A stretch of DNA of 64,000 nucleotides from Anaeromassilibacillus sp. An250 (GTDB taxonomy: Bacteria; Bacillota; Clostridia; Oscillospirales; Acutalibacteraceae). The notes beneath the pieces were generated by a model. It saw only the letters and a list, made by a program, of their open reading frames with translations, had not been told where the DNA came from and did no database searches. The translations under genes and the position numbers were made by a program. The DNA is taken from positions 1-64,000 of the forward strand of contig NZ_NFJK01000002.1 in NCBI RefSeq assembly GCF_002159845.1, in the 5' to 3' direction. Of the stretch, positions 26,279-34,505 are shown one piece after another; the first letter of the stretch is position 1; the number at the start of each line of letters is the position of its first letter.

Positions 26279-27985
26279 ATGAGTATTATTGGCTTGCAGA
26301 AAGCAAATTGCAAAAACTGCTATAAATGTGTGAAGGTTTGCCCGGTCAAATCCATCAAGGTAGAAAATGAACAGGCGAAAATCATCGACCGCGACTGCAT
26401 CCTCTGCGGCACCTGCCTGGAGCAGTGCCCGCAGAACGCTAAGACGGTGGCGAGCGATGTCGCCCTGGTCAAGCAGATGATGAAGAGCGGCGAGCGGGTC
26501 ATCCTTTCGATTGCCCCGTCGTACTATGGATGCTTTGATTTTGAAGATGTCCATCAGTTTGCGGGTGCGATGAAGGCGCTCGGTTTCTATGGCGTTTCGG
26601 AGACCGCGGAGGGCGCGGCGTATGTGACGGCGGAGTACCACCGCATCATGCAGGAGAACAGCATGAAGAATATCATTTCGACCTGCTGCCCGTCCGTCAA
26701 CCGTTTGATTGAATTGTACTATCCGTCCCTGGTGGACCAAATGGCGCCGGTCGTTTCCCCGATGATCGCGCACGGCCGCCTGCTCAAGCAGAGCTACGGC
26801 CCCGGGACGCGCGTCGTGTTTGCAGGCCCCTGCATTGCGAAGAAGGACGAGGCCGCCGACATCCGCCACAACAACGAGATCGACGCGGTGCTGACCTTTG
26901 AGGAGCTCGGCGCCTGGCTGAAGGAGGAGCACATTTCCTTTGCCAACGCCGAATCTGCGACGTTCCTCAACCCGAGCTCGAAGATCCTGCGCATGTACCC
27001 GATCGAGGAGGGTATCCTCGCATCCTTGCGCTCCAGGGGCGACATCGGCGATTGGAAGCTCCTGTCCGTTTCCGGCTCCGGCGCCTGCATCGACCTGTGC
27101 CGCGCCATGGAACGCGGCGAGCTCGACCACTGCTTCATTGAAATCAACATGTGCCGCGACGGCTGCGTCAACGGCCCCGGTTCCGGCACGGATACCGTTT
27201 CCCGCTTTGCCTCCCGCGTCCGGATCCGCGATTATGCATATGAGGATGCGGAGTCCTATCCGAACCTGCCGGAGACCATCCCGATGCAGATGCAGTTCGT
27301 GGACCGCTCCAGCAAAGAGGACATCCCGGACGAGGAGACGATCCGCGCGATCCTGGCAAAGATCGGCAAGAACGGTCCGGAGGACGAACTCAACTGCGGC
27401 TCCTGCGGCTACCCGACCTGCCGCGCAAAGGCCATCGCCGTTTACCAGGGCAAGGCCGAGCTACATATGTGCATGCCATACATGAAGGAGCGTGCGGAGT
27501 CCCTGAGCAACTGCGTGCTTTCGGAGACGCCGAACGTCACCATCATTGTGGACAGCGATTTGAATATCATCGAATTTAACGCCGCGGCGGAGCGCACGTT
27601 CCGCATCAGCCGCCATGAGGCGCTGCAAAAGTGCATCTACGAGCTGATCGACAGCTCGGACTTCCAGTTCGTGTTCGACAGCAAGCAGTCGATCACCGAC
27701 AAGAAGGTGCACTATAAGGAATACGGTGTTACGATGGAACAGACCATCGTATATATTGCGAAGGAAAACATCGCAATGGGCATCTTTAAGGACATCACAA
27801 AAGAAGAAGCCAACATAGAGAACCAGTATAAACTGCGTGCGGAGACAATGGAGATGGCGCAGAAGGTCATCGACAAGCAGATGGTTGCAGCGCAGCAGAT
27901 CGCAAGCCTGTTGGGTGAAACCACGGCGGAGACCAAGGCCACGCTGACCAAGCTGAAAAATATGATCGTGTTCGACGAGGACTGA
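26279..27985 (+). CDS. Putative sensory [FeFe] hydrogenase with PAS domain (HydS-like)
   Basis: 568 residues. Two 4Fe-4S motifs (Cys11/14/17/21 and 40/43/46/50); an H-cluster domain with STCCPS (Cys136/137), AGPCIAKK (Cys185) and INMCRDGCVNGPG (Cys292/296); another Fe-S motif CGSCGYPTC...C (373/376/381/398); a PAS domain (about 418-520); a helical C-terminus (525-568) that may be a coiled coil. All H-cluster cysteines are kept, but the surrounding motifs differ from catalytic enzymes (GPC for MPC, GPG for GGG). This architecture matches the group C sensory hydrogenases, thought to detect H2 and signal through the PAS domain. The adjacent phosphatase is the probable output. Confidence 0.9.
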   Translation: MSIIGLQKANCKNCYKCVKVCPVKSIKVENEQAKIIDRDCILCGTCLEQCPQNAKTVASDVALVKQMMKSGERVILSIAPSYYGCFDFEDVHQFAGAMKALGFYGVSETAEGAAYVTAEYHRIMQENSMKNIISTCCPSVNRLIELYYPSLVDQMAPVVSPMIAHGRLLKQSYGPGTRVVFAGPCIAKKDEAADIRHNNEIDAVLTFEELGAWLKEEHISFANAESATFLNPSSKILRMYPIEEGILASLRSRGDIGDWKLLSVSGSGACIDLCRAMERGELDHCFIEINMCRDGCVNGPGSGTDTVSRFASRVRIRDYAYEDAESYPNLPETIPMQMQFVDRSSKEDIPDEETIRAILAKIGKNGPEDELNCGSCGYPTCRAKAIAVYQGKAELHMCMPYMKERAESLSNCVLSETPNVTIIVDSDLNIIEFNAAAERTFRISRHEALQKCIYELIDSSDFQFVFDSKQSITDKKVHYKEYGVTMEQTIVYIAKENIAMGIFKDITKEEANIENQYKLRAETMEMAQKVIDKQMVAAQQIASLLGETTAETKATLTKLKNMIVFDED

Positions 27986-28026
27986 GCGCCTCCGATGCGG
28001 AATTTATGCTGTAAAGGAATGATTGG

Positions 28027-29205
28027 ATGAAAATGCATGTGGATGCCGCATATCGGAGCCTCAACAAATATGGGGAAGAACTTTGCGGCGATAAAGTGAA
28101 AATCATACGCGCCCCCGATTCCACCATCGCGGTGCTGGCGGACGGCCTCGGCAGCGGCGTCAAGGCCAATATTCTTTCCACGCTCACCAGCACCATTGTA
28201 TCGACGATGCTGAACGAAGGGGCCAGCATTGCCGAGGTGGTGGAGACCATCGCAAAGACGCTGCCGGTGTGCAGCGTCCGGAAGCTGGCGTATTCCACCT
28301 TTAGCGTGCTGCAAATTTTTGACGACGGCACGGCCCATCTGGTGGAGTTTGACAACCCGCCCTGCATCTTTGTGCGGAACGGCAAAGTGGTCGATCTGGA
28401 GTCGCGCAGCGAACTGAAGGAGTACGGCGGCAAGCAGATCTCCGAGTGTACGTTTTCGGTGCGGCCGGGCGACGTGCTTGCGCTCGTCAGCGACGGCGTC
28501 ATCTATGCCGGCGTGGGCCAGGCGCTGAACTTCGGCTGGAACTGGGATAACGTATCGTCCTGGCTGGCAAAAACGTCCACCAAGGAAAACTCCGCGCCGC
28601 GCCTGGCGGTTTCTCTTTCCGAGGCGGTGCGCGAGCTCTATCTCGACAAGCCCGGCGATGATTCGACGGATCTGGTGATCCGTATCGCCCCGAAGAGCGT
28701 GGTCAATATGCTCTCCGGCCCGCCGGTCAACAAAGAGGACGACAACCGCATGGTGCACGATTTTATCACCTCCTACGGGAAAAAGGTGGTCTGCGGCGGC
28801 ACCAGCGCGAACATTGTGGCGCGCGTCCTCAACCGGAAAATTGAAACCTCAATCAATTATGTCGACCCGACGATCCCGCCCACGGGCAAGATCGAAGGCG
28901 TGGACCTGGTGACCGAAGGCGTGCTTACCCTGAGCCGCACGGTCGATATTTTGCGCGACTATCTGAATAAGGAGGCCGATTCCTTCTACTTCCACCGGTT
29001 GGATGAAGAGAACGGCGCTGCCATGATTGCGAAGATGCTCCTGGAAGAATGCACGGACCTGCACGTCTTCATCGGAAAGGCGATCAATCCAGCGCACCAG
29101 AACCCGGGGCTGCCTTCGGATTTGAGTATTAAAATGAAACTGATCGACGAACTGTGCGAACTCGTCAAGAAATTGGGAAAGAACGTCGAAAAAGTTTATT
29201 ATTAA
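28027..29205 (+). CDS. PP2C/SpoIIE-type serine phosphatase with novel C-terminal half
   Basis: 392 residues. The first 225 or so form a SpoIIE-like PP2C domain: VLADGLGSGVKAN and ALVSDGVIYAG hold the metal-binding aspartates and DDSTDLVIRI closes the fold. The remaining roughly 165 residues (KKVVCGGTSANIVAR, VDLVTEGVLTLSRTVDILRDYL) match no domain I can name. Such phosphatases sit beside sensory hydrogenases in many Clostridia and presumably dephosphorylate a Ser/Thr-phosphorylated partner when the hydrogenase senses H2 or redox state. It follows the hydS-like gene by 41 bases. No kinase or anti-sigma partner is encoded nearby. Confidence 0.88.
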   Translation: MKMHVDAAYRSLNKYGEELCGDKVKIIRAPDSTIAVLADGLGSGVKANILSTLTSTIVSTMLNEGASIAEVVETIAKTLPVCSVRKLAYSTFSVLQIFDDGTAHLVEFDNPPCIFVRNGKVVDLESRSELKEYGGKQISECTFSVRPGDVLALVSDGVIYAGVGQALNFGWNWDNVSSWLAKTSTKENSAPRLAVSLSEAVRELYLDKPGDDSTDLVIRIAPKSVVNMLSGPPVNKEDDNRMVHDFITSYGKKVVCGGTSANIVARVLNRKIETSINYVDPTIPPTGKIEGVDLVTEGVLTLSRTVDILRDYLNKEADSFYFHRLDEENGAAMIAKMLLEECTDLHVFIGKAINPAHQNPGLPSDLSIKMKLIDELCELVKKLGKNVEKVYY

Positions 29206-29489
29206 TCACGAAATTAAGGATACCCCTTGCCAGGACAAGAGAAATGATTTAAGATGATAGAAAAGGATTGTTAAAAAAAAGGCAAAGTACCCGAAAGCAT
29301 GGGCTTGTAAGCCCTTTTTGGCGCCTTTTGTCACAGCCCTTTTAGACGAAGGAAGAATGGAGCCTCTTGGCCTGCGGAGGGACCAGGACGTAGGATGAAT
29401 GCCGTCAGCTTGTCCCCTATGTCTGATCTGCGTTTTCCAAAACGCCAATTGAGGGAGCAGGTGTAATTTCGAAAAGCGAGGATAGAAGC
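29206..29489 (+). other. Leader/intergenic region with terminator and possible structured RNA
   Basis: 284 bases. A short hairpin GGGCTT-GT-AAGCCC with five T (29301-29319) can end the phosphatase transcript. The same GGG can instead pair with CCC at 29290-29292 across a GAAAGCAT loop. An outer pairing AAAAAGGC (29276-29283) with GCGCCTTTT (29321-29329) and a distant GGACAAG (29233-29239) / CTTGTCC (29409-29415) pairing enclose it. The layout resembles an attenuator or riboswitch before the hydrogenase gene; no known class was recognised. Confidence 0.4.
29301..29319 (+). terminator. Terminator or attenuator before the [FeFe] hydrogenase
   Basis: GGGCTT, GT loop, AAGCCC, TTTTT. The stem is short but the T run is clear. 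Confidence 0.55.
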
Positions 29490-30941
29490 ATGCAATACGA
29501 TAATGACGCGAAACAACTAAAATATCAAGTGCTCACCCAGGTAGCGAAGTATACCTTTGAGGGAACATTGGATAAGCATATCCAGGAGATTCCGTATGAC
29601 ATTATCCCTGGCCCCGTGCCTACTTTCCGCTGCTGTATCTACCGCGAGCGGGAGATTATCCGCGAGCGTATCACCTCTGCACAGGGGGTCAGTCTTCCGG
29701 GCCAGGATGAACGGGGCATTGTCGGCGTTTTGCCGGCTGCCTGCGAGGGCTGTCCGATCAGCCGCTTTACGGTTACAGATAACTGCCAGAAATGTCTGGC
29801 GAAAAAATGCCAGGCGGCCTGTCCGTTTGGCGCGATTTCCATCACCGGCAAGGGCGCATACATCGACCCGGCCAAGTGCAAAGAGTGCGGACGCTGTGCG
29901 GCGGCCTGCCCGTACAATGCGATTTCCGATACCATGCGTCCCTGCATCCGCGCGTGCCCGGTCAATGCGATCAGCAAGGACGACTACAACCGCGCTTCTA
30001 TCGATTACAGCCGCTGCATCAGCTGTGGCGCCTGCGTGGTCGGCTGCCCGTTCGGCGCGATCACGGACCGTTCGAACATTGTCGCGGTGATTGAGGCCCT
30101 CAAGAGCGGCGAGCCGGTCGTTGCCACCTTTGCCCCGGCAATCGAGGGCCACTTTGGCGACGCAAATGTCGGCCAGCTCAAGGCGGCCATCCGCAAGCTG
30201 GGCTTTACGGATGTCGTCGAGGTTTCCCTCGGCGCAGACGCCACGGCATGGCATGAAGCACAGGAGCTCAAGGAAGCGGTGGAATCCAACCGCAAGATGA
30301 CCACCTCCTGCTGCCCGGCCTTTGTGGAGATGATTGAAAAGCATTTCCCGAAGCTGATTCCCAATATTTCCACGACCGGTTCCCCGATGACCCTGGTTTC
30401 GCGCTATATCAAAGCGAACAATCCGGGCGCCACGGTGGTCTTCATCGGGCCGTGCATTGCAAAGAAGCTGGAAGCCAAAAAGGTGGAGGACACGGCGGAT
30501 TATGTCATCACCTTTGAGGAGTTGGCAGCGCTCTTTGAGGCCAAGGGGATCGACGTACACGAGGCTGCGGAAAACGAGCAGGACGGCAGCCGTCTGGGCA
30601 AGGGCTTTGCACAGAGCGGCGGCGTAGCTGCATCCGTCGCAGCGGTTCTGGACGATGAAAACTTCGAGATGCCGTTCTCCTGCATCAAGTGCAACGGCGC
30701 GAAGGAATGCAAGAAGACCTTGATGATTATGAATGCCAACCGCCTCCAGGAGGACATCGTGGAGGGCATGGCGTGCGAAGGCGGCTGCGTAGCGGGTCCC
30801 GGCGGCGTGGAATCCATGCAGAAGCTTTTGAAGAATCGCGCCAAGCTGTTGGCAACCGCCGATAAGCGCGGCATCAAGGAGAACATTGAAGAGATTCACG
30901 ACTTCTCCAAGATCAATATGGTGGTTCCACACAATGTGTGA
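29490..30941 (+). CDS. Monomeric [FeFe] hydrogenase (group B type)
   Basis: 483 residues. The N-terminal half is rich in 4Fe-4S motifs (Cys99/102/107/111, 130/133/136/140, 176/179/182/186 and others). The H-cluster domain has TTSCCPAF (Cys274/275), FIGPCIAKK (Cys322) and EGMACEGGCVAGPGG (Cys429/433), so all cluster ligands are present. The GPC and AGPGG variants match the group B monomeric hydrogenases of Clostridia, thought to evolve H2 from reduced ferredoxin. It lies in the same direction as the sensory hydrogenase and phosphatase but behind its own leader, so it may be a target of that signalling. Maturases HydE/F/G are not in the window. Confidence 0.92.
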   Translation: MQYDNDAKQLKYQVLTQVAKYTFEGTLDKHIQEIPYDIIPGPVPTFRCCIYREREIIRERITSAQGVSLPGQDERGIVGVLPAACEGCPISRFTVTDNCQKCLAKKCQAACPFGAISITGKGAYIDPAKCKECGRCAAACPYNAISDTMRPCIRACPVNAISKDDYNRASIDYSRCISCGACVVGCPFGAITDRSNIVAVIEALKSGEPVVATFAPAIEGHFGDANVGQLKAAIRKLGFTDVVEVSLGADATAWHEAQELKEAVESNRKMTTSCCPAFVEMIEKHFPKLIPNISTTGSPMTLVSRYIKANNPGATVVFIGPCIAKKLEAKKVEDTADYVITFEELAALFEAKGIDVHEAAENEQDGSRLGKGFAQSGGVAASVAAVLDDENFEMPFSCIKCNGAKECKKTLMIMNANRLQEDIVEGMACEGGCVAGPGGVESMQKLLKNRAKLLATADKRGIKENIEEIHDFSKINMVVPHNV

Positions 30942-31039
30942 TCCTCTACCAGGGAAAAGATTTTGGAAGGGCAGCGGCGTCTGCATGGGCAGATGCAAAT
31001 TGGGGTAAATTGAGGATAGGGGCGCTTGCGCCCATCAAG

Positions 31040-31070
31040 AAGGGGCGTGGTTCACGCCCCTTATCTTTTA
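31040..31070 (+). terminator. Terminator after the [FeFe] hydrogenase
   Basis: AAGGGGCGTG, loop GTT, CACGCCCCTT then ATCTTTTA. A second small hairpin GGGCGCTTGCGCCC precedes it at about 31020. Confidence 0.8.
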
Positions 31071-31110
31071 TACGGATGTTCAAGATGGATTGGAGAAAGG
31101 GGGCTGCGGC

Positions 31111-32070
31111 TTGGAAGCAGTCACAGCAGTACAGCTCACAAAGACATATGGCGAAGTCCAAGCAGTGCGGGATTTGACCCTCCATGTCCCACAGGGGGGC
31201 GTGTTTGGGCTTTTGGGGGCGCAGGGAGCAGGGAAGACAACGGTGATCCGCATGCTCTGCGGGCTTACAAAGCCGACCAGCGGCGAATGCAGCGTGCTGG
31301 GGTGTTCCCCGGCAAAGGACCCGGCGGCCGTCCATGCCGTGTGCGGTGTGATGCTTGCAAGCGCCCGGCCATACGCCCATATGACGGGCCAGCAGAATTT
31401 GCTGTTTTTCGCACAGGCGGCGGGCATGGCGGAAAAAGCCGCCGAGCGCCGGGTATCGGAATTGATGAAGGATCTGGAGCTTTGGGACGAACGGGAGAGG
31501 CCCGTATCGGAATACTCCACCGGAATGCTGCAAAAGCTCTCCCTGGCGCGCGCTTTGGTCAACTATCCCAGCGTCCTGCTGCTGGATGAACCCACGAGCG
31601 GCCTGGACTACGAATCGGCGCATGCATTGCATGCCCTGGTGAGCCAATTCGCCGCGCGCGAAGACACGACGGTCCTGCTCGGTACCTCCATGATGCACTA
31701 TGCGCAGAGCATTTGCACCGCGTATGGTATTTTGGAGGGCGGGGAGCTGGTTGCCTCCGGCGATTTCCAGTCCCTTCGGGAAGCGGCCGGATGCCGGGCG
31801 CATGCGGAATTCCGGCTGAGCGGAGGGGAAAGCCTGGAAGGGTTCCGGCCGGATGAGACCCTGGCCACCGGTCTGTTGGAACACAACGGCTGGTGGCGCG
31901 CGGAATTGCGCGATGAGGAGGAGATGCCCCGCCTGTTGCGGAGCATTGTGGAACACGGCTATGACGTTTTGGAGGCCCGGCTGGTTGAGCCGACCTTGGA
32001 GGACGTTTATAAACGGACGTTGGAACAGCACCCGGGAAAGGAGGGAACGGCCGATGCTCACGCTGGCTGA
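31111..32070 (+). CDS. ABC exporter ATPase
   Basis: About 319 residues. Walker A GAQGAGKTT, signature region YSTGMLQKLSLARAL, Walker B SVLLLDEPTSGLD. A C-terminal extension of about 100 residues (GLLEHNGWWRAEL, VEPTLEDVYKRT) is the usual tail of ABC-2 type drug or sodium exporters. The TTG at 31111 is favoured because AAAGGGGG lies 8 bases upstream; a TTG at 31090 is the alternative. It overlaps the permease gene by 17 bases. Substrate unknown. Confidence 0.9.
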   Translation: MEAVTAVQLTKTYGEVQAVRDLTLHVPQGGVFGLLGAQGAGKTTVIRMLCGLTKPTSGECSVLGCSPAKDPAAVHAVCGVMLASARPYAHMTGQQNLLFFAQAAGMAEKAAERRVSELMKDLELWDERERPVSEYSTGMLQKLSLARALVNYPSVLLLDEPTSGLDYESAHALHALVSQFAAREDTTVLLGTSMMHYAQSICTAYGILEGGELVASGDFQSLREAAGCRAHAEFRLSGGESLEGFRPDETLATGLLEHNGWWRAELRDEEEMPRLLRSIVEHGYDVLEARLVEPTLEDVYKRTLEQHPGKEGTADAHAG

Positions 32071-32860
32071 ACATGCACTGATCCGCAAGGACTTTCTGGA
32101 AATTTGGAGTTCCAAGATGGCGCGCGCCACCTTGATTGCCGTCCCCATTGGGCTGGTGGTTGTGGTGCCAGCGCTTTTCCTCGCGGCGGTCTGCCTGGTG
32201 CCGTTGGAACAAGCCGCTGGAATCCAGGAGATGCTTTCGCTCCTGCCTCCCCATTTACAGCATTATAACGCGCAGCAGGGATTGTTCTATCTCCTAACCA
32301 ATACGCTGTTTCCTTTGTTTTTCCTGATGGTCCCGTTGATGGCGTCCGCGGTCTCTGCATCCTGCATTTTTGCAGGGGAAAAAGAGCGCAGGACCATTGA
32401 AACGCTGTTGCTCACGCCGCTGCGGGTGCGCCAGATCTTCCGCGCGAAACTGGCGTGCTGCCTGTCTTTATCGTTCGTAACCACCGCCATCTCCTTTGGC
32501 GCGTTTACAATCGTTGCCTCCGTCGGGGATATTATGCTGGGGATGTCCTTCTTTTTGAATTGGTCCTGGCTGGTGATCATTTTGTTGCTTTCTCCGGGCT
32601 TGATGGTGTTTGGGGCGGTGTTTATGGTGTTTGCGTTCAACCGGACCAGCAGCCGTATCGAGTCCTTCCAGACCGTCGCCTATGTTGCGCTGCCCTTTCT
32701 TCTGTTGTACATCGCCCCGTTTACCGGGTTGTTCCGCGTAAATGCTACGGTCTTATTGCTGGCAGCAGCGGTTGTGTGGCTGTGCGACCTTTTCCTCTGG
32801 ATCTACGACCGGCGCACCTTCCTGCCCGAAAAATTTTTAAACGCGCCCTTGGAAGATTGA
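32054..32860 (+). CDS. ABC-2 type permease (NatB-like)
   Basis: 268 residues with about six membrane helices. The segment SASCIFAGEKERRTIETLLLTPL is cut here to its key motif GEKERRTIETLLLTP, a hallmark of NatB/YhaP-like ABC-2 permeases. ATG 32054 follows GGAGGG. It pairs with the ATPase just upstream. The substrate is not evident; sodium or toxic-compound export are options for the family. Confidence 0.88.
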   Translation: MLTLAEHALIRKDFLEIWSSKMARATLIAVPIGLVVVVPALFLAAVCLVPLEQAAGIQEMLSLLPPHLQHYNAQQGLFYLLTNTLFPLFFLMVPLMASAVSASCIFAGEKERRTIETLLLTPLRVRQIFRAKLACCLSLSFVTTAISFGAFTIVASVGDIMLGMSFFLNWSWLVIILLLSPGLMVFGAVFMVFAFNRTSSRIESFQTVAYVALPFLLLYIAPFTGLFRVNATVLLLAAAVVWLCDLFLWIYDRRTFLPEKFLNAPLED

Positions 32861-32873
32861 AAAAGTGTGCTGC

Positions 32874-32902
32874 TTGTTTTATCGGACGGAATCGCTTATA
32901 AT
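32874..32902 (+). promoter_or_regulatory. Promoter of the PHP/TSCPD pair
   Basis: TTGTTT (32874-32879), 17-bp spacer, perfect TATAAT (32897-32902), 68 bases before the GTG start. Confidence 0.7.
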
Positions 32903-32970
32903 AAGAATGGAACGATTTACAAAGATTTTATGGGGTTAAGAACCGCTGGCTGAATGGATGGGGTGATTGT

Positions 32971-33801
32971 GTGCCAGCAGATTTGCATTGTCATACAAAG
33001 ATGTCCGACGGTTCCGTGGGGATTGACGAGCTGGTGCAGTTGGCAAAGCGATCCGGGCTTTCTGCGATCGCCGTGACGGACCACGATACCTTTTCAGGGG
33101 CGCTGCGCGCCAAGAGTTATGGGGACCGGATCGGGATGGAGGTGCTGCCGGGGGCGGAGTTTTCCTGCATGGACCCGGCGACCGGCCGGAAAGCGCATGT
33201 GTTATGTTATGGGAATGTCCGCGTGCACCGGTTAGAGGGACTTTGTAAAAAAATTGGGGACAACCGCCGGAGATCCGTGAGCGTGTCCCTGCAAAAGGTG
33301 ATGCGGCTGTATCCCATTACCATGGATATGGTGGTACAGCGTGCCCATGGGAGCAGCAATATTTTTAAGCAACATATTATGCACGCATTGATTGACGCGG
33401 GCTATGCGGATTCCTTTTATGGGGCCGTCTATGAAAAATTATTCCGCCCGCGGACCGGCTTTGCCTATTGTAAGACGGAGTACCCGGATGTACATGACGT
33501 CATCGCCCAGATTCACGATGCGGGCGGGATCGCGGTGTTGGCGCACCCGGGGATTTACGACAGCTACGACCTATTGGAGCAGCTGGCGCGCGACCATGAA
33601 ATCGAGGGCGTGGAGGTCTGGCATACACGCAACCGCGAGGGCGATGCGGAGCGGTTTATGCAGATTGCCACGCAATACCATCTGATTATGACCGGGGGAA
33701 CGGACTTCCATGGGATGTACAGCAAAGTGACGCATCCCTTGGGAACCTGCACCACACCGGACGATCAGCTTACCCTGCTGAAAAAATTGCGGGTGGAATA
33801 G
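32971..33801 (+). CDS. PHP-domain metal-dependent phosphoesterase
   Basis: 276 residues. PHP motifs DLHCHTKMSDGS, TDHDTF, AHPGIYD and GTDFHGMYS supply the metal ligands. It belongs to the same broad group as the protein at 8863 but is only distantly similar, so the two are not recent duplicates. The GTG start follows GGATGGGGTGATT. The TSCPD gene lies 26 bases downstream and is probably co-transcribed. Substrate unknown; nucleoside bisphosphates or sugar phosphates are likely for the family. Confidence 0.86.
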   Translation: MPADLHCHTKMSDGSVGIDELVQLAKRSGLSAIAVTDHDTFSGALRAKSYGDRIGMEVLPGAEFSCMDPATGRKAHVLCYGNVRVHRLEGLCKKIGDNRRRSVSVSLQKVMRLYPITMDMVVQRAHGSSNIFKQHIMHALIDAGYADSFYGAVYEKLFRPRTGFAYCKTEYPDVHDVIAQIHDAGGIAVLAHPGIYDSYDLLEQLARDHEIEGVEVWHTRNREGDAERFMQIATQYHLIMTGGTDFHGMYSKVTHPLGTCTTPDDQLTLLKKLRVE

Positions 33802-33827
33802 AAGACCCATATAGGAGGAAATACAGG

Positions 33828-34085
33828 ATGGAATATCGTTATAAGACGCGCGGCGTCTGTTCGTCGGAGATTTTGCTCGAGCTGGATGGAGACGTTGTAA
33901 AATCGGCCAAATTTACCGGCGGCTGCAATGGGAATTTGAAGGGGATTTGTTCCTTGATCGCAGGAATGAAGGTGGACGATGTCATCGCACGGTGCAAGGG
34001 CATCCGGTGCGGCTTTAAGCCGACCTCGTGCCCGGATCAATTGGCTAATGCCCTGATGCAGGCGAAAGAGCAGCAAAAAAAATGA
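33828..34085 (+). CDS. TSCPD-domain protein
   Basis: 85 residues. The conserved Cys residues lie in GVCSSE, GGCNGN, GICSL, IRCGFKPTSCPDQLA; the last gives the domain its name. Small stand-alone TSCPD proteins are widespread in Clostridia, and the same domain is found at the end of class II ribonucleotide reductases. The cysteines suggest metal or Fe-S binding. The role is not known. The ribosome site is AGGAGGAAATACAGG. Confidence 0.88.
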   Translation: MEYRYKTRGVCSSEILLELDGDVVKSAKFTGGCNGNLKGICSLIAGMKVDDVIARCKGIRCGFKPTSCPDQLANALMQAKEQQKK

Positions 34086-34110
34086 GGGCCTGTCCCATTG
34101 GGACAGGGGG

Positions 34111-34139
34111 AAAAGGGGCTGCAGGTTGCAGCCCCTTTT
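34111..34139. terminator. Bidirectional terminator
   Basis: AAAAGGGGCTGCA, loop GGT, TGCAGCCCCTTTT: a perfect 13-bp stem between the convergent TSCPD and Cys-rich genes. Confidence 0.92.
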
Positions 34140-34149
34140 CGCGCGGAAA

Positions 34150-34308
34150 TTAGCAGCAGCTGTTGCCACAGCCGTTGTCGCAGCCGCAGCCACAACCGTT
34201 GTTGTTGGAGTAGCCATAGCCGTTACCGCCGCAGCAGCACAGGAGAATGATGATGAGGATGATGATCCAAGAGCATCCGCAGCCACCTAAGAAGTTGTTG
34301 TTACACAT
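34150..34308 (-). CDS. Small Cys/Gly/Asn-rich membrane-associated protein (52 aa)
   Basis: A 52-residue protein easily missed by length filters. It begins MCNNNFLGGCGC, then a hydrophobic helix (SWIIILIIILL), then CCCGGNGYGYSNNNGCGCGC and ends CC; 13 of 52 residues are Cys. A perfect ribosome site AAAGGAGG stands 9 bases before the ATG and a terminator follows the stop. Such peptides, sometimes labelled chorion-class high-cysteine or YjcZ-like proteins, are common in spore-formers and may be spore-coat or membrane proteins. Function here is unproven. Confidence 0.8.
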   Translation of the reverse strand: MCNNNFLGGCGCSWIIILIIILLCCCGGNGYGYSNNNGCGCGCDNGCGNSCC

Positions 34309-34505
34309 AATTGTTTGCCTCCTTTCGAATTACAGTATAGTATATTGCGGGAGGCCAAAAGGTGTTACAACCAAAATCGGCGCGGGAGGATTCTCCGATA
34401 AATATTCCTGTGTACAGATGTATATAGATGAAGAACGGGCGTGCGGAACCAGGGGGTACAACTGCACGCAAGGGATATAGACCCTGTTGATTGGAGGAAT
34501 GTTTT

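Noticed and set aside
29265-29280. Rex-type operator before the hydrogenase gene
   Set aside because: Only one half-site TTGTTAA is present; the inverted partner TTAACAA is missing.
29281-29320. GEMM-I (c-di-GMP) riboswitch
   Set aside because: GGCAAA and a GAAA hairpin are present but the GACGCAAAGCC segment and the second stem with its receptor are not.
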